Shown piece by piece: positions 29,617-40,415 of a stretch of 64,000 bases of DNA (position 1 is its first letter; each line of letters begins with the position of its first letter). Where the stretch lies: NCBI RefSeq assembly GCF_905147045.1, contig NC_065901.1:1-64000 (forward strand), read 5' to 3'. This DNA comes from Nymphalis io (lineage: Eukaryota; Arthropoda; Insecta; Lepidoptera; Nymphalidae). The notes below the pieces were generated by a model. It was not told the DNA's origin. It did not search any database and worked only from the letters and a program-made list of their open reading frames with translations. The translations under genes were made by a program, and so were the position numbers.

Positions 29617-30290
29617 GTAGTATGTTTGCATCCTTCTAATTCGAGATTGTTAATTTTATTTGCACTTTCATCACAAGCAAGCTTACAATAATATGCCGTG
29701 GCTCTGTATCGTAACTATCGCGCCCCGAATTGTGTATGTAAAATTAAAATGTATGTTATGTTCTATATCGATATTATCTCCTATCGAAAACGGAAAGCAC
29801 CAGTATATCTACATGAACAGTACGGTTTTTTTCTGATCACAGTTATGATCAATCATTACATTAACGAAATATTAAAATAAACAATAATAATAAGCTCACT
29901 AATATATTTCGAGTGATTTGTGAAAGAATCCGCAATCATAAGATCGACTACGTGAAAATACTGCTCTTATTTTAGCATAAATTAATATATTAATAATTGT
30001 TCTAATATTATTGTAAGTGAAAGAACGTATTTGGGGCGCCAAATCACAAAGTGGGATAAAATAAATACGAAATTATCAATGCGCGTATCGCAAAAGAGTC
30101 ACCCGCGATAACGAATGGGCGAAGTGACGTCACAGTCAAAACTCGGACGGACAGGAATTATACGAGAGCGCCCAAATTGATTTGCTTATAAAAAAAGTTT
30201 ACATATTATAATCATAATTTTTTCTCACATTTATTATTATCATTTAAAGATTATTTTAGTACAAAAAAATATCTTTTTTTTTATTTGCAT
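29617..30290 (+). repeat. long repeat 'A', right part (paralogue of 37482-38215)
   Basis: Continues the alignment with 37482 onward: TTGCATCCTTC, ATTCGAGATTGTTAATTTTA, AATATATTTCGAGTGATTTG, CGCAAAAGAGTC, GACGTCACAGTCAAAACTCG, CAAATTGATTTGCTTATAAA. Homology ends near CTTCCTAATT at 30290. No coding capacity. Confidence 0.88.
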
Positions 30291-31036
30291 CTTCCTAATT
30301 CTAGATATATTATTTACATTACAAATATTGATAAACTAAGATAAAAAATGAAATAAAATTTCGAAACTCTCACTAGGTTACGTGTGTCCACCGTTAAAGT
30401 TCTTCAAAGTTTTTTTGTCCATTAATATAATATTTTATTTTCACGTCATGTATAAAATAGATGACACATATTAGATTATTCGGTTTCAAATTTTGAATCG
30501 TTTAATGATGATGAGCGAAAACTATGTAATTCTACAATAGACATCTAAAACAATATTATAATTAAATGAAATAATTATTTGAAAATATTTTTAGCCGGCA
30601 AATTTTATTTAGTCACTTACACTTTATATGAAACACGTCACGTCACACGCACGATCATGACTCAGAAGTAAGAAAATGTCAAAAACTTAAAAAAAAAAAC
30701 AAAATGTTTTATGTAACTTAATATGAATGAATTCGATAAAATATTAAATTTTAGGATATTTTTTGCTAAAAGCTGAAAATACGATAAATTTAATACCTGT
30801 GTACGATAATATTCATCTTTGAATTGCTAACACAATTGGATAGAATAGAGCTGTCTCTGTCATCCATCTCTGTTATCGTGTTGACCTCAGCACTGACGAT
30901 TCATGATTACGGATTCATTGCCTTTTATTTTTGACTGTGTAGTGTCATGTAAACATAATATAATTGCCTTATTTTAACTTTTAATTACCATTCGAATCAC
31001 TTTTTTCTAATATTTAAGCAATTTATATTAATTATA
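30291..31036. other. upstream region of beta-ureidopropionase gene
   Basis: AT-rich, no ORF of note and no repeat family recognised. The promoter and 5' UTR of the gene at 31037 must lie here or further left, but I see no clear core promoter motif. Confidence 0.4.
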
Positions 31037-32200
31037 ATGGAAATTTCAACCGAACTTTCAAGTTTCGATAATCTAGTTGCTAATTCTCTAACCGGATCTG
31101 AATTGGAGGAATTCAACAGAATTTATTATGGAAGAAAAGATCATAATTTTTTAAAAATTAATGATTTTAATATTGAATATGCAAAAAATAATAATTTTGA
31201 TATTGCAGCTTATGATTTTCCCGCACAAAAGGAAGAAACTAGAAGACCACGCATTGTAAAAGTTGGTATAATACAACATTCGATAACTATTTCTACTGGT
31301 AAACCAATTTTGGAACAAAGACAGGGTATTTTTGACAAAATCCGAAACATAATTATCGCTGCTGCTAATGAAGGCGTTAACATCATATGTTTACAAGAAG
31401 CCTGGAGTATGCCTTTCGCTTTTTGTACTAGAGAAAAACAACCATGGTGTGAATTTGCCGAGTCTGCAATAGATGGGCCTAGTGTTCAATTTCTTAAAGA
31501 ATTTTCTGTAAAATATGGTATGGTTATAATCTGTCCTATTTTAGAAAGAGACGAAGTTCACGGTGATACAATATGGAATACAGCTGTTGTTATTGATGAA
31601 TTTGGTAAAATCATTGGAAAGCACCGCAAAAACCATATACCAAGAGTAGGTGATTTTAATGAATCCACTTACTATTTTGAAGGAAACACAGGTCATCCTG
31701 TATTTGAAACAAAATTTGGTAAAATAGCTATAAACATTTGCTATGGTAGACACCATCCCTTAAATTGGTTGATGTTTGGAATTAATGGAGCGGAAATAGT
31801 GTTTAACCCATCTGCTACTGTTGCTGGACTTAGTGAACATTTGTGGTCTGTAGAAGCTCGTAATGCTGCAATTGCAAATAGCTATTACACATGTGCAATT
31901 AATAGGGTGGGAACAGAAAAATTCCCTAATGAATTTACTTCAGGAGATGGAAAACCTGCTCATAAAGAATTTGGACATTTCTATGGGTCGAGTTATGTCA
32001 CTGCTCCTGATGGCTGCAGAACGCCAGGATTATCAAGAAACAAAGATGGTTTACTGATAACTCAATTGGATTTGAACAAATGTCGCCAAATTAAAGATAA
32101 ATGGGGATTTACTATGACACAAAGATTAGATTTATATGCAGAGAGTCTTAAAAAAGCTGTACAGCCTGACTATGAATGTCAAGTTATAAGAAAAAAATGA
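31037..32200 (+). CDS. pyd3: beta-ureidopropionase (beta-alanine synthase)
   Basis: 387 residues, one exon, ATG at 31037. The enzyme hydrolyses N-carbamoyl-beta-alanine to beta-alanine, CO2 and ammonia, the last step of uracil/thymine catabolism. In insects it also feeds beta-alanine to cuticle tanning. It belongs to the nitrilase (C-N hydrolase) superfamily. The catalytic triad is visible as Glu121 (LQEAWSMPF), Lys198 (HRKNHIPRVGDFNEST) and Cys235 (NICYGRHHP), each two residues beyond the known human positions. An N-terminal extension of about 70 residues precedes the nitrilase core, as in animal orthologues of about 385 residues. A polyadenylation signal AATAAA is at 32217-32222. It lies tail to tail with eIF2 beta. 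The gene is intact although it is the most telomere-proximal host gene here. Confidence 0.96.
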   Translation: MEISTELSSFDNLVANSLTGSELEEFNRIYYGRKDHNFLKINDFNIEYAKNNNFDIAAYDFPAQKEETRRPRIVKVGIIQHSITISTGKPILEQRQGIFDKIRNIIIAAANEGVNIICLQEAWSMPFAFCTREKQPWCEFAESAIDGPSVQFLKEFSVKYGMVIICPILERDEVHGDTIWNTAVVIDEFGKIIGKHRKNHIPRVGDFNESTYYFEGNTGHPVFETKFGKIAINICYGRHHPLNWLMFGINGAEIVFNPSATVAGLSEHLWSVEARNAAIANSYYTCAINRVGTEKFPNEFTSGDGKPAHKEFGHFYGSSYVTAPDGCRTPGLSRNKDGLLITQLDLNKCRQIKDKWGFTMTQRLDLYAESLKKAVQPDYECQVIRKK

Positions 32201-33070
32201 ATTTTAAAATAGTTAAAATAAATTTACTCAAAAGAAATGTATTTTAAATTACTTTAAGCCAAAAAAAAATATCTTTTTAACTATATTGAAACCAAAATTA
32301 TATATTGTAAACTGTTATATTTAATATATGATGTACTGTTAAAATTTGTTTGTTGAGTTTTTTTGTTTTAACCAAATTATTAATGTTTAGAAGAAATATT
32401 AATTATGCTTCGCAAAATACTAGCTTGATGCTCAAGAGAAATGCAATTTGAAAAATAATTCTTAAAATATAATTTTATCATATAGTTAGACTAACAACCA
32501 ATGTATCACAATATTAAATGAATGCCAAGGATATCATGAACAGTATACATTATTTTTAATGAACTTAATAATAATATATTGTTTTGATCTAGCCATTCTT
32601 ATTTAAAGGTAAAGAAATAAAACAACATTTTTAAAAACATTGTGTACCAATGAGAATAATACAGAAGTGAGCTATACATAAATATAGTTTAATATAGGGT
32701 ACATCCAGAATTTCAATTTAGTTGTTCCTGCAACTGAATGGTAAAATCATCATTGTGACAAATTTCATGTGTGCCAGGAAATAATTAACAATATGCTCTT
32801 ATTGACTTAATATAAATAATTAAATATGTATATTGATAGAGTATATTACAATTCAATACAAACCCTATTGATGTTAAAGCAACAAAATCTAAATACAAAA
32901 CTATACACTTGCATTTCTGATAAATTAAAGATAAATTCACATCAGCACCAGATTTACAGCTGAAATAAACAATTGAAATTTACAATATATAAAAGCTATA
33001 TGAAAGGGAAATAACTGACTGTACCCTGGATCTTCAATCATAAAATTGATTATCACTAAGCACTAACAAT
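32201..33070. other. convergent intergenic region (two 3' UTRs)
   Basis: AT-rich 870 bp between the stop codons of beta-ureidopropionase (+) and eIF2 beta (-). It carries AATAAA at 32217 for the former. No ORF or repeat recognised. Confidence 0.5.
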
Positions 33071-34009
33071 CTATGCAGTCTTTGCACGCATGGCTGCTCT
33101 CTTTCCTGTGACGGCCTGGAAACCAGACTTGATACTGGCTACAGAGCAGCGGGAACCACAAGTTTCACACTGAAGGAAGAACAATCTGGTATCTTTTTGT
33201 AAAATAGTATCTGGAGAGCGGCATGTATGACATGTTACATATTCCTTTATATATCGACGCAAAACATTTTCTATTTGTTTCTGCTGGAAGCGACCTTTAA
33301 TAATTAGTTGACTGTTACCATCAACAGAGCCGCTAGTTCCCAATTCCGCGAGTAAAAAGTCTAGTAAATGTTTAGGCTGACGGTGAAGAGTTTTGCAAAT
33401 TTCCGTAAAGTTTGCAAATGATGTTTTTTTTGTACCAATTCTTACTACTTGAGGAGGCCTCATAATGAATTTTTGTTTCTTGCCAGATACCATACTCGGG
33501 TTCTTTTCTCTCATAATATCAAATACACGTTCAAGTAGTTCGTCATACGTATAATCCCGGTCGCCGCCGACCCAATCTCCATGCATATCCTCCTCTTTCT
33601 CTTGATCGTCTCCCTTCACATCGTCCTCAATCACAAGTTCATCAATGTTTTTCTTCTTTTTCTTTTTTTTGGTTTTAGAGAAATCTATATCCAGATCTAA
33701 ATCGTCAATTACTTTTTCCCCATGAGGCTCCGATTCTTCGGCAGGAGGCTTTTCGTCTCTTGTCTCAGGGAGAGCACTTTCTATCTCTTCCAAATTAAAA
33801 AAAGTCTTCTTTTTTTTCTTCTTCTTTTTGCCAAAATTATCTAAGTCGAGGTTGTCATCCTCAGGCACGTCGACGTCACCGGACTCCGCAGGTGCTTCGA
33901 TACTCGTGGTTTCATTTTGCTCACCAGCAAGCGTAGAATCTATATCAAAACCAGTCTTCTTCTTCTTTTTTTTCTTTAAAGACGGATCAAAAATCATATC
34001 TTCATCCAT
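33071..34009 (-). CDS. eIF2beta: translation initiation factor eIF2 subunit beta
   Basis: 312 residues, one exon, ATG at 34007-34009. It is the beta subunit of the eIF2 heterotrimer, which delivers initiator Met-tRNA to the 40S ribosome. Three lysine blocks, K12-K18, K61-K68 and K114-K120, are the family's binding sites for eIF5 and eIF2B epsilon. Acidic spacers separate them. The conserved core (YTYDELLERVFDIMREKNP...KFIMRPPQVVRIGTKKTSFANF...RQPKHLLDFLLAELGTSGS) binds eIF2 gamma and tRNA. A zinc ribbon follows, with C260, C263, C281 and C284. Length and order match animal orthologues. Intronless here. Confidence 0.97.
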   Translation of the reverse strand: MDEDMIFDPSLKKKKKKKTGFDIDSTLAGEQNETTSIEAPAESGDVDVPEDDNLDLDNFGKKKKKKKKTFFNLEEIESALPETRDEKPPAEESEPHGEKVIDDLDLDIDFSKTKKKKKKKNIDELVIEDDVKGDDQEKEEDMHGDWVGGDRDYTYDELLERVFDIMREKNPSMVSGKKQKFIMRPPQVVRIGTKKTSFANFTEICKTLHRQPKHLLDFLLAELGTSGSVDGNSQLIIKGRFQQKQIENVLRRYIKEYVTCHTCRSPDTILQKDTRLFFLQCETCGSRCSVASIKSGFQAVTGKRAAMRAKTA

Positions 34010-36048
34010 GATTAACTTTTAAATCGGTTACTGAATAATTTTATAATCAAACTTGGTTAGAGTGCAGAATGGAGAAATTTGGCATGCAGCACAGAGTACA
34101 CAAAAAACAAGTTTGAAGTCAGTGTTGACATTTAATTAAATGCTTTTTTCCCTAGTAATAAACGATAGAAAAATAAAGTGATCTCAAATATACTAACATA
34201 GTTTCGTCCAATGACAAAAATAATAGCATTTGAACTAATTCTTAAACAAAAATATTGTCTCATTATAAACAATGCAAGTAATGCTCAGTAAATAGTCTAT
34301 TAAAAGAATATTTACAATTCCTTTTCTAATTTGCTTTACAAACGTAACTAATAATACAACCTACTTTTAAAAAAATAATAATTAAATCATAACACTTAGA
34401 CCATTGTATTAATTTTGATTTTATTCAATAAAATAAATTCATTGACATACGGTAACAGCATCGCTTAAAATTATGTTTCAAATCATTATATGAAAAAAGA
34501 GAAAAGTTGAAGTTTTCTTGAATTCGCGCACAAGTAATTATGTGACAACACTTTAACAGTGCGTGTAAAATTAAAGTGTAATATATGAGAAAAATTTCAA
34601 CATGTTGCATCAGTCCGCGTGGTTCGAATTTCGGTGAAGTAATAATTAAAACACATTACTAAACCTACAAAGTTAATATTAAAAATTTATATCAATATTA
34701 GTAATAATTTGCTTAAGTACAAGAGAGTAAAATTAAATTGTATTCATGGAATAAGTATTCTATACATGAATTTCATATTGTAACATGATTACATTAGTTG
34801 TCAACTACGCCCAAATTCGTAAATATTCGTAATCGGGATAATACATTATACATAATATCATAATCATATTGATAAGAACCAAAATCATAACGAAACATTA
34901 CATAATTTTTTTATATGTATGTATTTTCGGCATAGAATAAAAAATAGCATAGAAGGTAGCTTCTATGCTATTTTTTATAAATAAATTAAAAATATCATTA
35001 ATAATAATCTGACTTAACAAATTAGGTTTATGTGTAATATTTGTACTTTATAAATTTATATCAGTATAAAAAGAAACATAATGTGTTGTTATATGTCAAA
35101 AGAAGATAAATATCAATCAGTTTTAATAAAGATTATTTTTTGGTATCTATAATTATTACGCTTCACGATGTTTGTACAAACATAGAGAGTTAGATCATAG
35201 AGGGCGTAAATAATGTTTTAATACCGTAGACAGAGCAACTAATAGACGCAATGACGATTTCCTTCTGACTGACACAATAAAGAGAACGAAAATTATGTTA
35301 CAAATGGTTTAGACAGAGATATAATTATCAAATCTTTTGTATCGTACCGCGTAACCAGTTTTATCAAGGTTGGCCTCTCAAGTAGCGAAACAAACTTGAC
35401 AGTTGTTGCGTTCATTGTGTTTATTGTTAAATTTTTGCTAATTTTCATATTAAAAAATTCAAAGAAAAGACAGAGAATCAATCCTTATAGCAGATTATAC
35501 AATGGTGCACTGTCGTATTATTTCTTGTTAAAGTGATAGCAAGAAGAAAATTGGCGGCGTGTGTTTCACGTAAGTACGACGGTTTTGTCGCTAAATATAG
35601 TGTATCAGTGATGATTATTTATGCCAAAGCATGACGAAATCTTATATAGCACCAAAATCCTGAAGATAATAGGATTTTCCATTTTTTATCATTCATAACC
35701 TATAATTAGGAAGATGAGGTTATTTTTTTTATGATCTCAAAAAATCATATTTAAAATATGAAAAATACGGACGAAAAAATTTTTACGATATCTGCAAAAA
35801 TGAATTTATTACAAATTTTTAAAGTTACGAGTTCTTAAATTTTTTTCTGGAGCGACCAATCGACGCGTGACGTCCTATCGCCCAACGTCGTCCGTTTGCC
35901 CATACAATTTCGCCTAAATTTTCGCGTTATTTATAAAAAAAAATATATTTCGGTTTGTATGAAAAAAACTTTCATACATTTATTATACAGTACCATAGCA
36001 TACTAATTTAACAAATAGAGCTCAGGAAAAATACTATTTCTATATATA
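34010..36048. other. intergenic region with a long hairpin
   Basis: AT-rich. The promoter of eIF2 beta should lie next to 34010. A 19-bp perfect hairpin is at 34937-34978. 35860-35930 is a GC-richer patch of unknown origin. No supportable gene. Confidence 0.45.
34937..34978. repeat. 19-bp perfect inverted repeat, 4-nt loop
   Basis: Arms 34937-34955 and 34960-34978 pair without mismatch (core AGCATAGAAG / CTTCTATGCT) around GTAG. It could be a miniature element end-to-end remnant or a small-RNA hairpin; nothing else supports either. Confidence 0.8.
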
Positions 36049-38215
36049 TTATCAACAAAACAAGTAGATATTTTCGTGATGAGCATTTTAATACGAGTAC
36101 CTTAGTAGTGAAATTTGTCGTATTTATAAGTTTTCAGTTTTAGGATCTAACATTTAATTTTTACAGGCTAGTTATGGGTATTCGTTTAATAGAAACATAA
36201 TTAAAAATTTCAGAATGTTCGTAATACGGCCTTGATACGTTGAATACCGATAGTATTGCCATAAAAGTTTGTATCGATGAATAATGCATTTCAATGTTAA
36301 TCTTAGGTTTATTGTTAATCTTGAAGATGATTTGTGAACAACGCCGTATCGGCAATGATATAAGTTGAAAAATCCTTAATGACTGCGACCCATTGAAATT
36401 GAATTTTACCATATTATGTTTCTTTGAAAGTCAAATACGTAGTCTAATATAGTACACATGATATAAATGTCATTCAAATAGGCTTATAAGGAAACTTTTG
36501 AATCGCCATGTTACAGTATATAATTAAACGTAAAGCTGCCATCTACTGTGCTTCTTCTGTATTTTAAGGACATGTGCAAATGTTATTAAAATTAAACATT
36601 TAATGTTGGCAGACGAGAGCACTGTAGACGCCTTATATACCGGTCGCGCTAATATTTGTCGGGAACACGTCGATGAGTATAAACTTGTGTCTGAAATAAC
36701 AAGTTTTTAGTAACCAAAGCCTGAAATTGGGGCCAACCAAACTTGGTACAACTCAACCCCAATACGACACAAGTTAGCGCGATGACTTCTAAAATAACAC
36801 CTTTTGACCGCGATGACTTCTAAAATTACCATCCCCTCATTTTGAGAATACCACCTCGCTACCAAATCCAGTATCAGGACGTTAGGTTCCGCGGTCTATT
36901 GGAAGGTGAAGCCAAATTAGCCTCTAAAAGCTTTGTGTGCTCAACAAGGTAAGTCAGTGCTTCACGTCAGTTCATCACCTAAAATTCTATGAGGCGAAAA
37001 CTCAGCCCACATGGACTACTGCTCCCATCTCTGGGCGGAAGAGATGTTATCACTCTGCATCTTCGATCGCATCTTTTACGAAGAATACTCTGAGGAACTG
37101 CTTAGATTAATCCCATGCGCTGAATTTCACCACCGGACATCGCGTCTATAGTCTAAATTCCATACAAACCATCTCGATGTCTGGAAATCTACTACTACAG
37201 CGCTATTTTTAAAACATTTCCTGCCATTTCTGCGGAACCATATTACCCAGCGACTTTTCCGAACTCAGAAACAGTAACATAGTTATGACATAGAAACCTT
37301 TAAGAAAAGCCTAAGGCTACTCATTCCTTTAAGGCCAACAACGCAACTGCAAGCACTCCGGTGTTGCTGTCCTTGGAGACTCTTCCTGCTTGTTTGCCCC
37401 CCTTTTACATAAAAAAGGTTTCTTCCAGTAACAGATTATTTCATTAAAAGTGGGGCTCCTCTGTGAGCGCTACCAATGACATAGTATGTTTGCATCCTTC
37501 ACATTCGAGATTGTTAATTTTATTTGCACTTTCATTAGAGGAAAATTTACAATAATATACCATCGTAACTATCGTAACCCGAACTGTGTACGTAAAATGA
37601 AAATGTAAAAAATGTATATTATATACGATATCGATATTATCTTCTATCGAAAGCGGAAAGCACTCGTCTCTACATGAAGAACACGGACTTATTGCCGATT
37701 ACAGTTATGATCTTTTGATATTTAATATTTTGTTAATGCAATTGCATTAACAAAATACTAAAATTAACGATAATAATAAGCTCACTAATATATTTCGAGT
37801 GATTTGTGAAAGAATCCGCAATCATAAGATCGACTTTCGGTAGATTATTTGTTAGTCTCCGTGAAAATACTGCTCTTATTTTAGCATAAAACAATATATT
37901 GATAATCGTTCTAATATTATTATAAGTAAAAGAACATATGTGGGACGTCAAATCACAAAGAAGGATAAAATAAACACAAAATTATCAACATGCGTATCGC
38001 AAAAGAGTCGCCCGCAATAACGAACCGGCGATGTGACGTCACAGTCAAAACTCGGACGGAGCAAGAATTATACGAGAGCACCCAAATTGATTTGCTTATA
38101 AAAAAAAAAGTTTACATGATATAATCATAATTTTTTCACACATGTTATTATAATCGTGTAAAGATTATTTTAGTACAAAAAGAAAATATTTTTTTTTAAT
38201 TTACATCTTCCTAAT
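36049..38215 (+). repeat. long repeat 'B' (paralogue of A, without the RTE insertion)
   Basis: Collinear with 25404-26460 plus 29617-30290, roughly 85% alike by eye. Single-copy target TAGTATGTTT at 37482-37491 marks where the RTE entered copy A. Its interior (about 36600-37440) holds a different set of decayed Jockey-type LINE pieces from copy A (HMDYCSHLWA, EEYSEELLRLIP, HHRTSRL, NHLDVWKS). Confidence 0.88.
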
Positions 38216-38663
38216 TATTTATCATGTAAGTGCTGCCAGCGTCAGCTAAAAAATATCCCGATTTTTGATAAAAAATATCGACTCGTCGTTAATGTAAATA
38301 AATAAATACGCAGTCCAATAATTGCCTAAAGTGCTTCGTTATATATAAATATGTTATTTTAATTTATTCTTTCTCCAATTTGTAATTTATTTATGACAAC
38401 ATTATTTAACATTCTTCTTGAATTTATAATATTATCTTCCGTTAACTTTCTGAGTCAAGAGGTTAACATAGAAATATATGTGGCAACCGTTCTTTATTAA
38501 TATTAATTGAGTGTTTTGGATTTCAACATCTGAGGAGAATGCTAATCCAGTACCATTTAAAGATGCTGAAGCACTATTAATAACGGAAACAAAAACAAAC
38601 AATGCCACGGTTTTTGGATGTCGTTGGAAAACAAAAAAATATTGTAATTAAAAAATGTATAAT
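38216..38663 (+). repeat. repeat 'C', copy 1, left part (paralogue of 47293-47740)
   Basis: Shares with 47293 onward TTATCATGTAAGTGCTGCCA, AGTGCTTCGTTATAT, GGTTAACATA, ATATATGTGGCAACC, GAGGAGAATGCTAAT and ACGGAAACAAAAACAAACAA. The right part resumes at about 39770 after the nested insertion. It has no coding potential. Confidence 0.85.
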
Positions 38664-38688
38664 AAATATGAAAAAGTCGAAAGTCTTC

Positions 38689-39028
38689 TTCTTGAAAAAA
38701 GCCGAGATGGCCCTGTGGTAAGAACGCGTGAATCTTAACCGATGATCGTGGGTTCAAACCCGGGCAAGCACCACTGAATTTTCATGTACCACCCACTCAT
38801 CAGATATTCTACCGCAAAACAGCAATACTTGATATTGTTGTGTTCCGGTTTGAAGGGTGAGTGAGCCAGTGTAATTACAGGCACAAGGGACATAAAATCT
38901 TAGTTCCCAAGGTTGGTGGCGCATTGGATATGTAAGCGATGGTTGACATTTCTTACAATGCTAATGTCTAAGAGCGTTGGTGACCACTTACCATCAGGTG
39001 GCCCATATGCTCGTCCGCCTTCCTATTC

Positions 39029-39086
<58 letters not shown>

Positions 39087-39308
39087 TGCTTAATTTGTGA
39101 TTATAATTCATCTCGTGCTTTACGGTGAAGGAAAACATCGTGAGGAAACCTGCATGTGTCTAATTTCACTGAAGTTCTGCCACATGTGAATTCTACCAAC
39201 CCGCATTGGAGCAGCGTGGTGGAATAAGCTCCAAACCTTCTCCTCAAAAAGAGGAGAGGAGGCCTTTAGCCCAGCAGTGGGACATTCACAGGCTGTTACG
39301 GTACGGTA
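38689..39308 (+). mobile_element. tRNA-derived SINE (family 1) with internal insertion
   Basis: Inserted in the RTE fragment with an 11-bp duplication CGAAAGTCTTC (38678-38688 and about 39309-39319). The head GCCGAGATGGCCCTGTGGTA starts at 38700, with the B box GGTTCAAACCC near 38753, body, and tail GTTACGGTACGGTA. The body is interrupted at 38788-39084. Confidence 0.9.
38788..39084 (+). mobile_element. AGGTGGCCCA repeat (SINE-like, family 2) with long poly(A)
   Basis: Inserted in the SINE body between TTCATGT and ATGTGCTTAA. It runs from ACCACCCACTCATCAGATA through TTGGTGGCGCATTGGATATG and CTTACCATCAGGTGGCCCAT to a run of about 54 A. No tRNA-like head is seen, so it is a truncated copy or the 3' end of a longer element. 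Inverted relatives are at 45846, 61745 and 62497. Confidence 0.85.
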
Positions 39309-39768
39309 CGAAAGTCTTCAACCAATGCGTCTTACCTGCCATGACATACGGTGCCGAAACGTGGACACTAACTGCGGGACTAGTCCACAAATTCAAAGTC
39401 GCTCAGCGTGCTATGGAGCGAGCTATGCTCGGAGTATCTTTGAAGGATAAGATCAGAAATGAGATTATCCGGAAAAGAACCGGAGTCACCGACATGGCTT
39501 GCAAAATTAGCAGGCTGAAGTGGCAGTGGGCTGGTCACGTATGTCGTAGGACCGATGGCCGTTGGAGCAGACGAGTCCTAGAGTGGAGACCGCGAATCGG
39601 CAAGCGCAGCGTAGGGCGCCCTCCAGCCAGGTGGACCGACGACCTTAAGAAGGTGGCGGGCACCAACTGGATGCAGAAGGCGAAGGACAGGGAGCTTTGG
39701 CGCACCTTGGGAGAGCTCTATGTTCAGCAGTGGACAACGATTGGCTGTTGATTGAAATATGAAAAAGT

Positions 39769-39945
39769 AAAATTTAAAAACCTCTATTTGTTTTGATTAA
39801 ATCCTGAGAATCATTTATCTCCCAAAACAGTGAATCAGTTACTATGGCAACGTTATACGCAACATTGACAAACTATCTTTGCCTCAATCGCGGTTTCATG
39901 ATTTCTTGGTCTATTTGTTTCTCTGTCTACGTTTAATACTTTTGT
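39769..39945 (+). repeat. repeat 'C', copy 1, right part (paralogue of 47920-48075)
   Basis: Shares ATTAAATCCTGA, CCCAAAACAG, CAATCGCGGTTTCA and CTTGGTCTATTTG with 47920-48065. It ends about 470 bp upstream of the mRpS30 start. Confidence 0.8.
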
Positions 39946-40415
39946 ACTAATGACAGCAACCATCAAACAAAATATTAATAACGTCGACGCTCAACTGATA
40001 CTTGTTAAATGAAGGGAAAAAAAGCTTTGTGTCCATAATTTATTACATATTTATTTGTTATATAATTAATTGTATGTCTCAAAAACTGAATTGACGTAAT
40101 AATTTATTCATTTTTATACAGAAACTGGATGTTTTATAACATTTATTGGTTGTATTGGTAAGATAAGGACTATTCAAAGATAATTTTAACAGTAATGTTT
40201 TTTAAATTGCTTTTATACGATTGGTGTACAGATATTTAGCAATATAATTATTTATGCGGTTAAAATATTGAAAATATTATCTTGCGAGTTGCAACTTGCA
40301 ACACTTAACCAACTATTGACGTTTAAGTAACCTCACATTAGTCCGTACCTACCTATTACTTCTTATTGTTATTCAATTAAAATAGACAATCATATGGTTT
40401 TAGTATTGAATAAAA

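Larger units (their letters stand above)
38678..39754 (+). mobile_element. 5'-truncated RTE fragment carrying a SINE, which carries another repeat
   Basis: The whole block is flanked by a 14-bp duplication, AAATATGAAAAAGT, at 38664-38677 and 39755-39768. The RTE part begins CGAAAGTCTTC and continues after the SINE at about 39309. It encodes the last 147 residues of the RTE protein (VFNQCVLPAMTYGAETWTL to the final Cys, stop at 39749-39751), open and near-identical to the intact copy. It ends TTGATTG like the full element. Confidence 0.92.

Noticed and set aside
38697..38770. A genuine tRNA gene
   Set aside because: It has A- and B-box-like motifs but no complete cloverleaf or acceptor stem, and the same head recurs at 19738-20045 and in part at 41248-41526, so it is a SINE head.
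39031..39084. Long A run as an assembly gap filler
   Set aside because: It is exactly at the 3' end of a family 2 repeat and is its poly(A) tail, although its length may be inaccurate.
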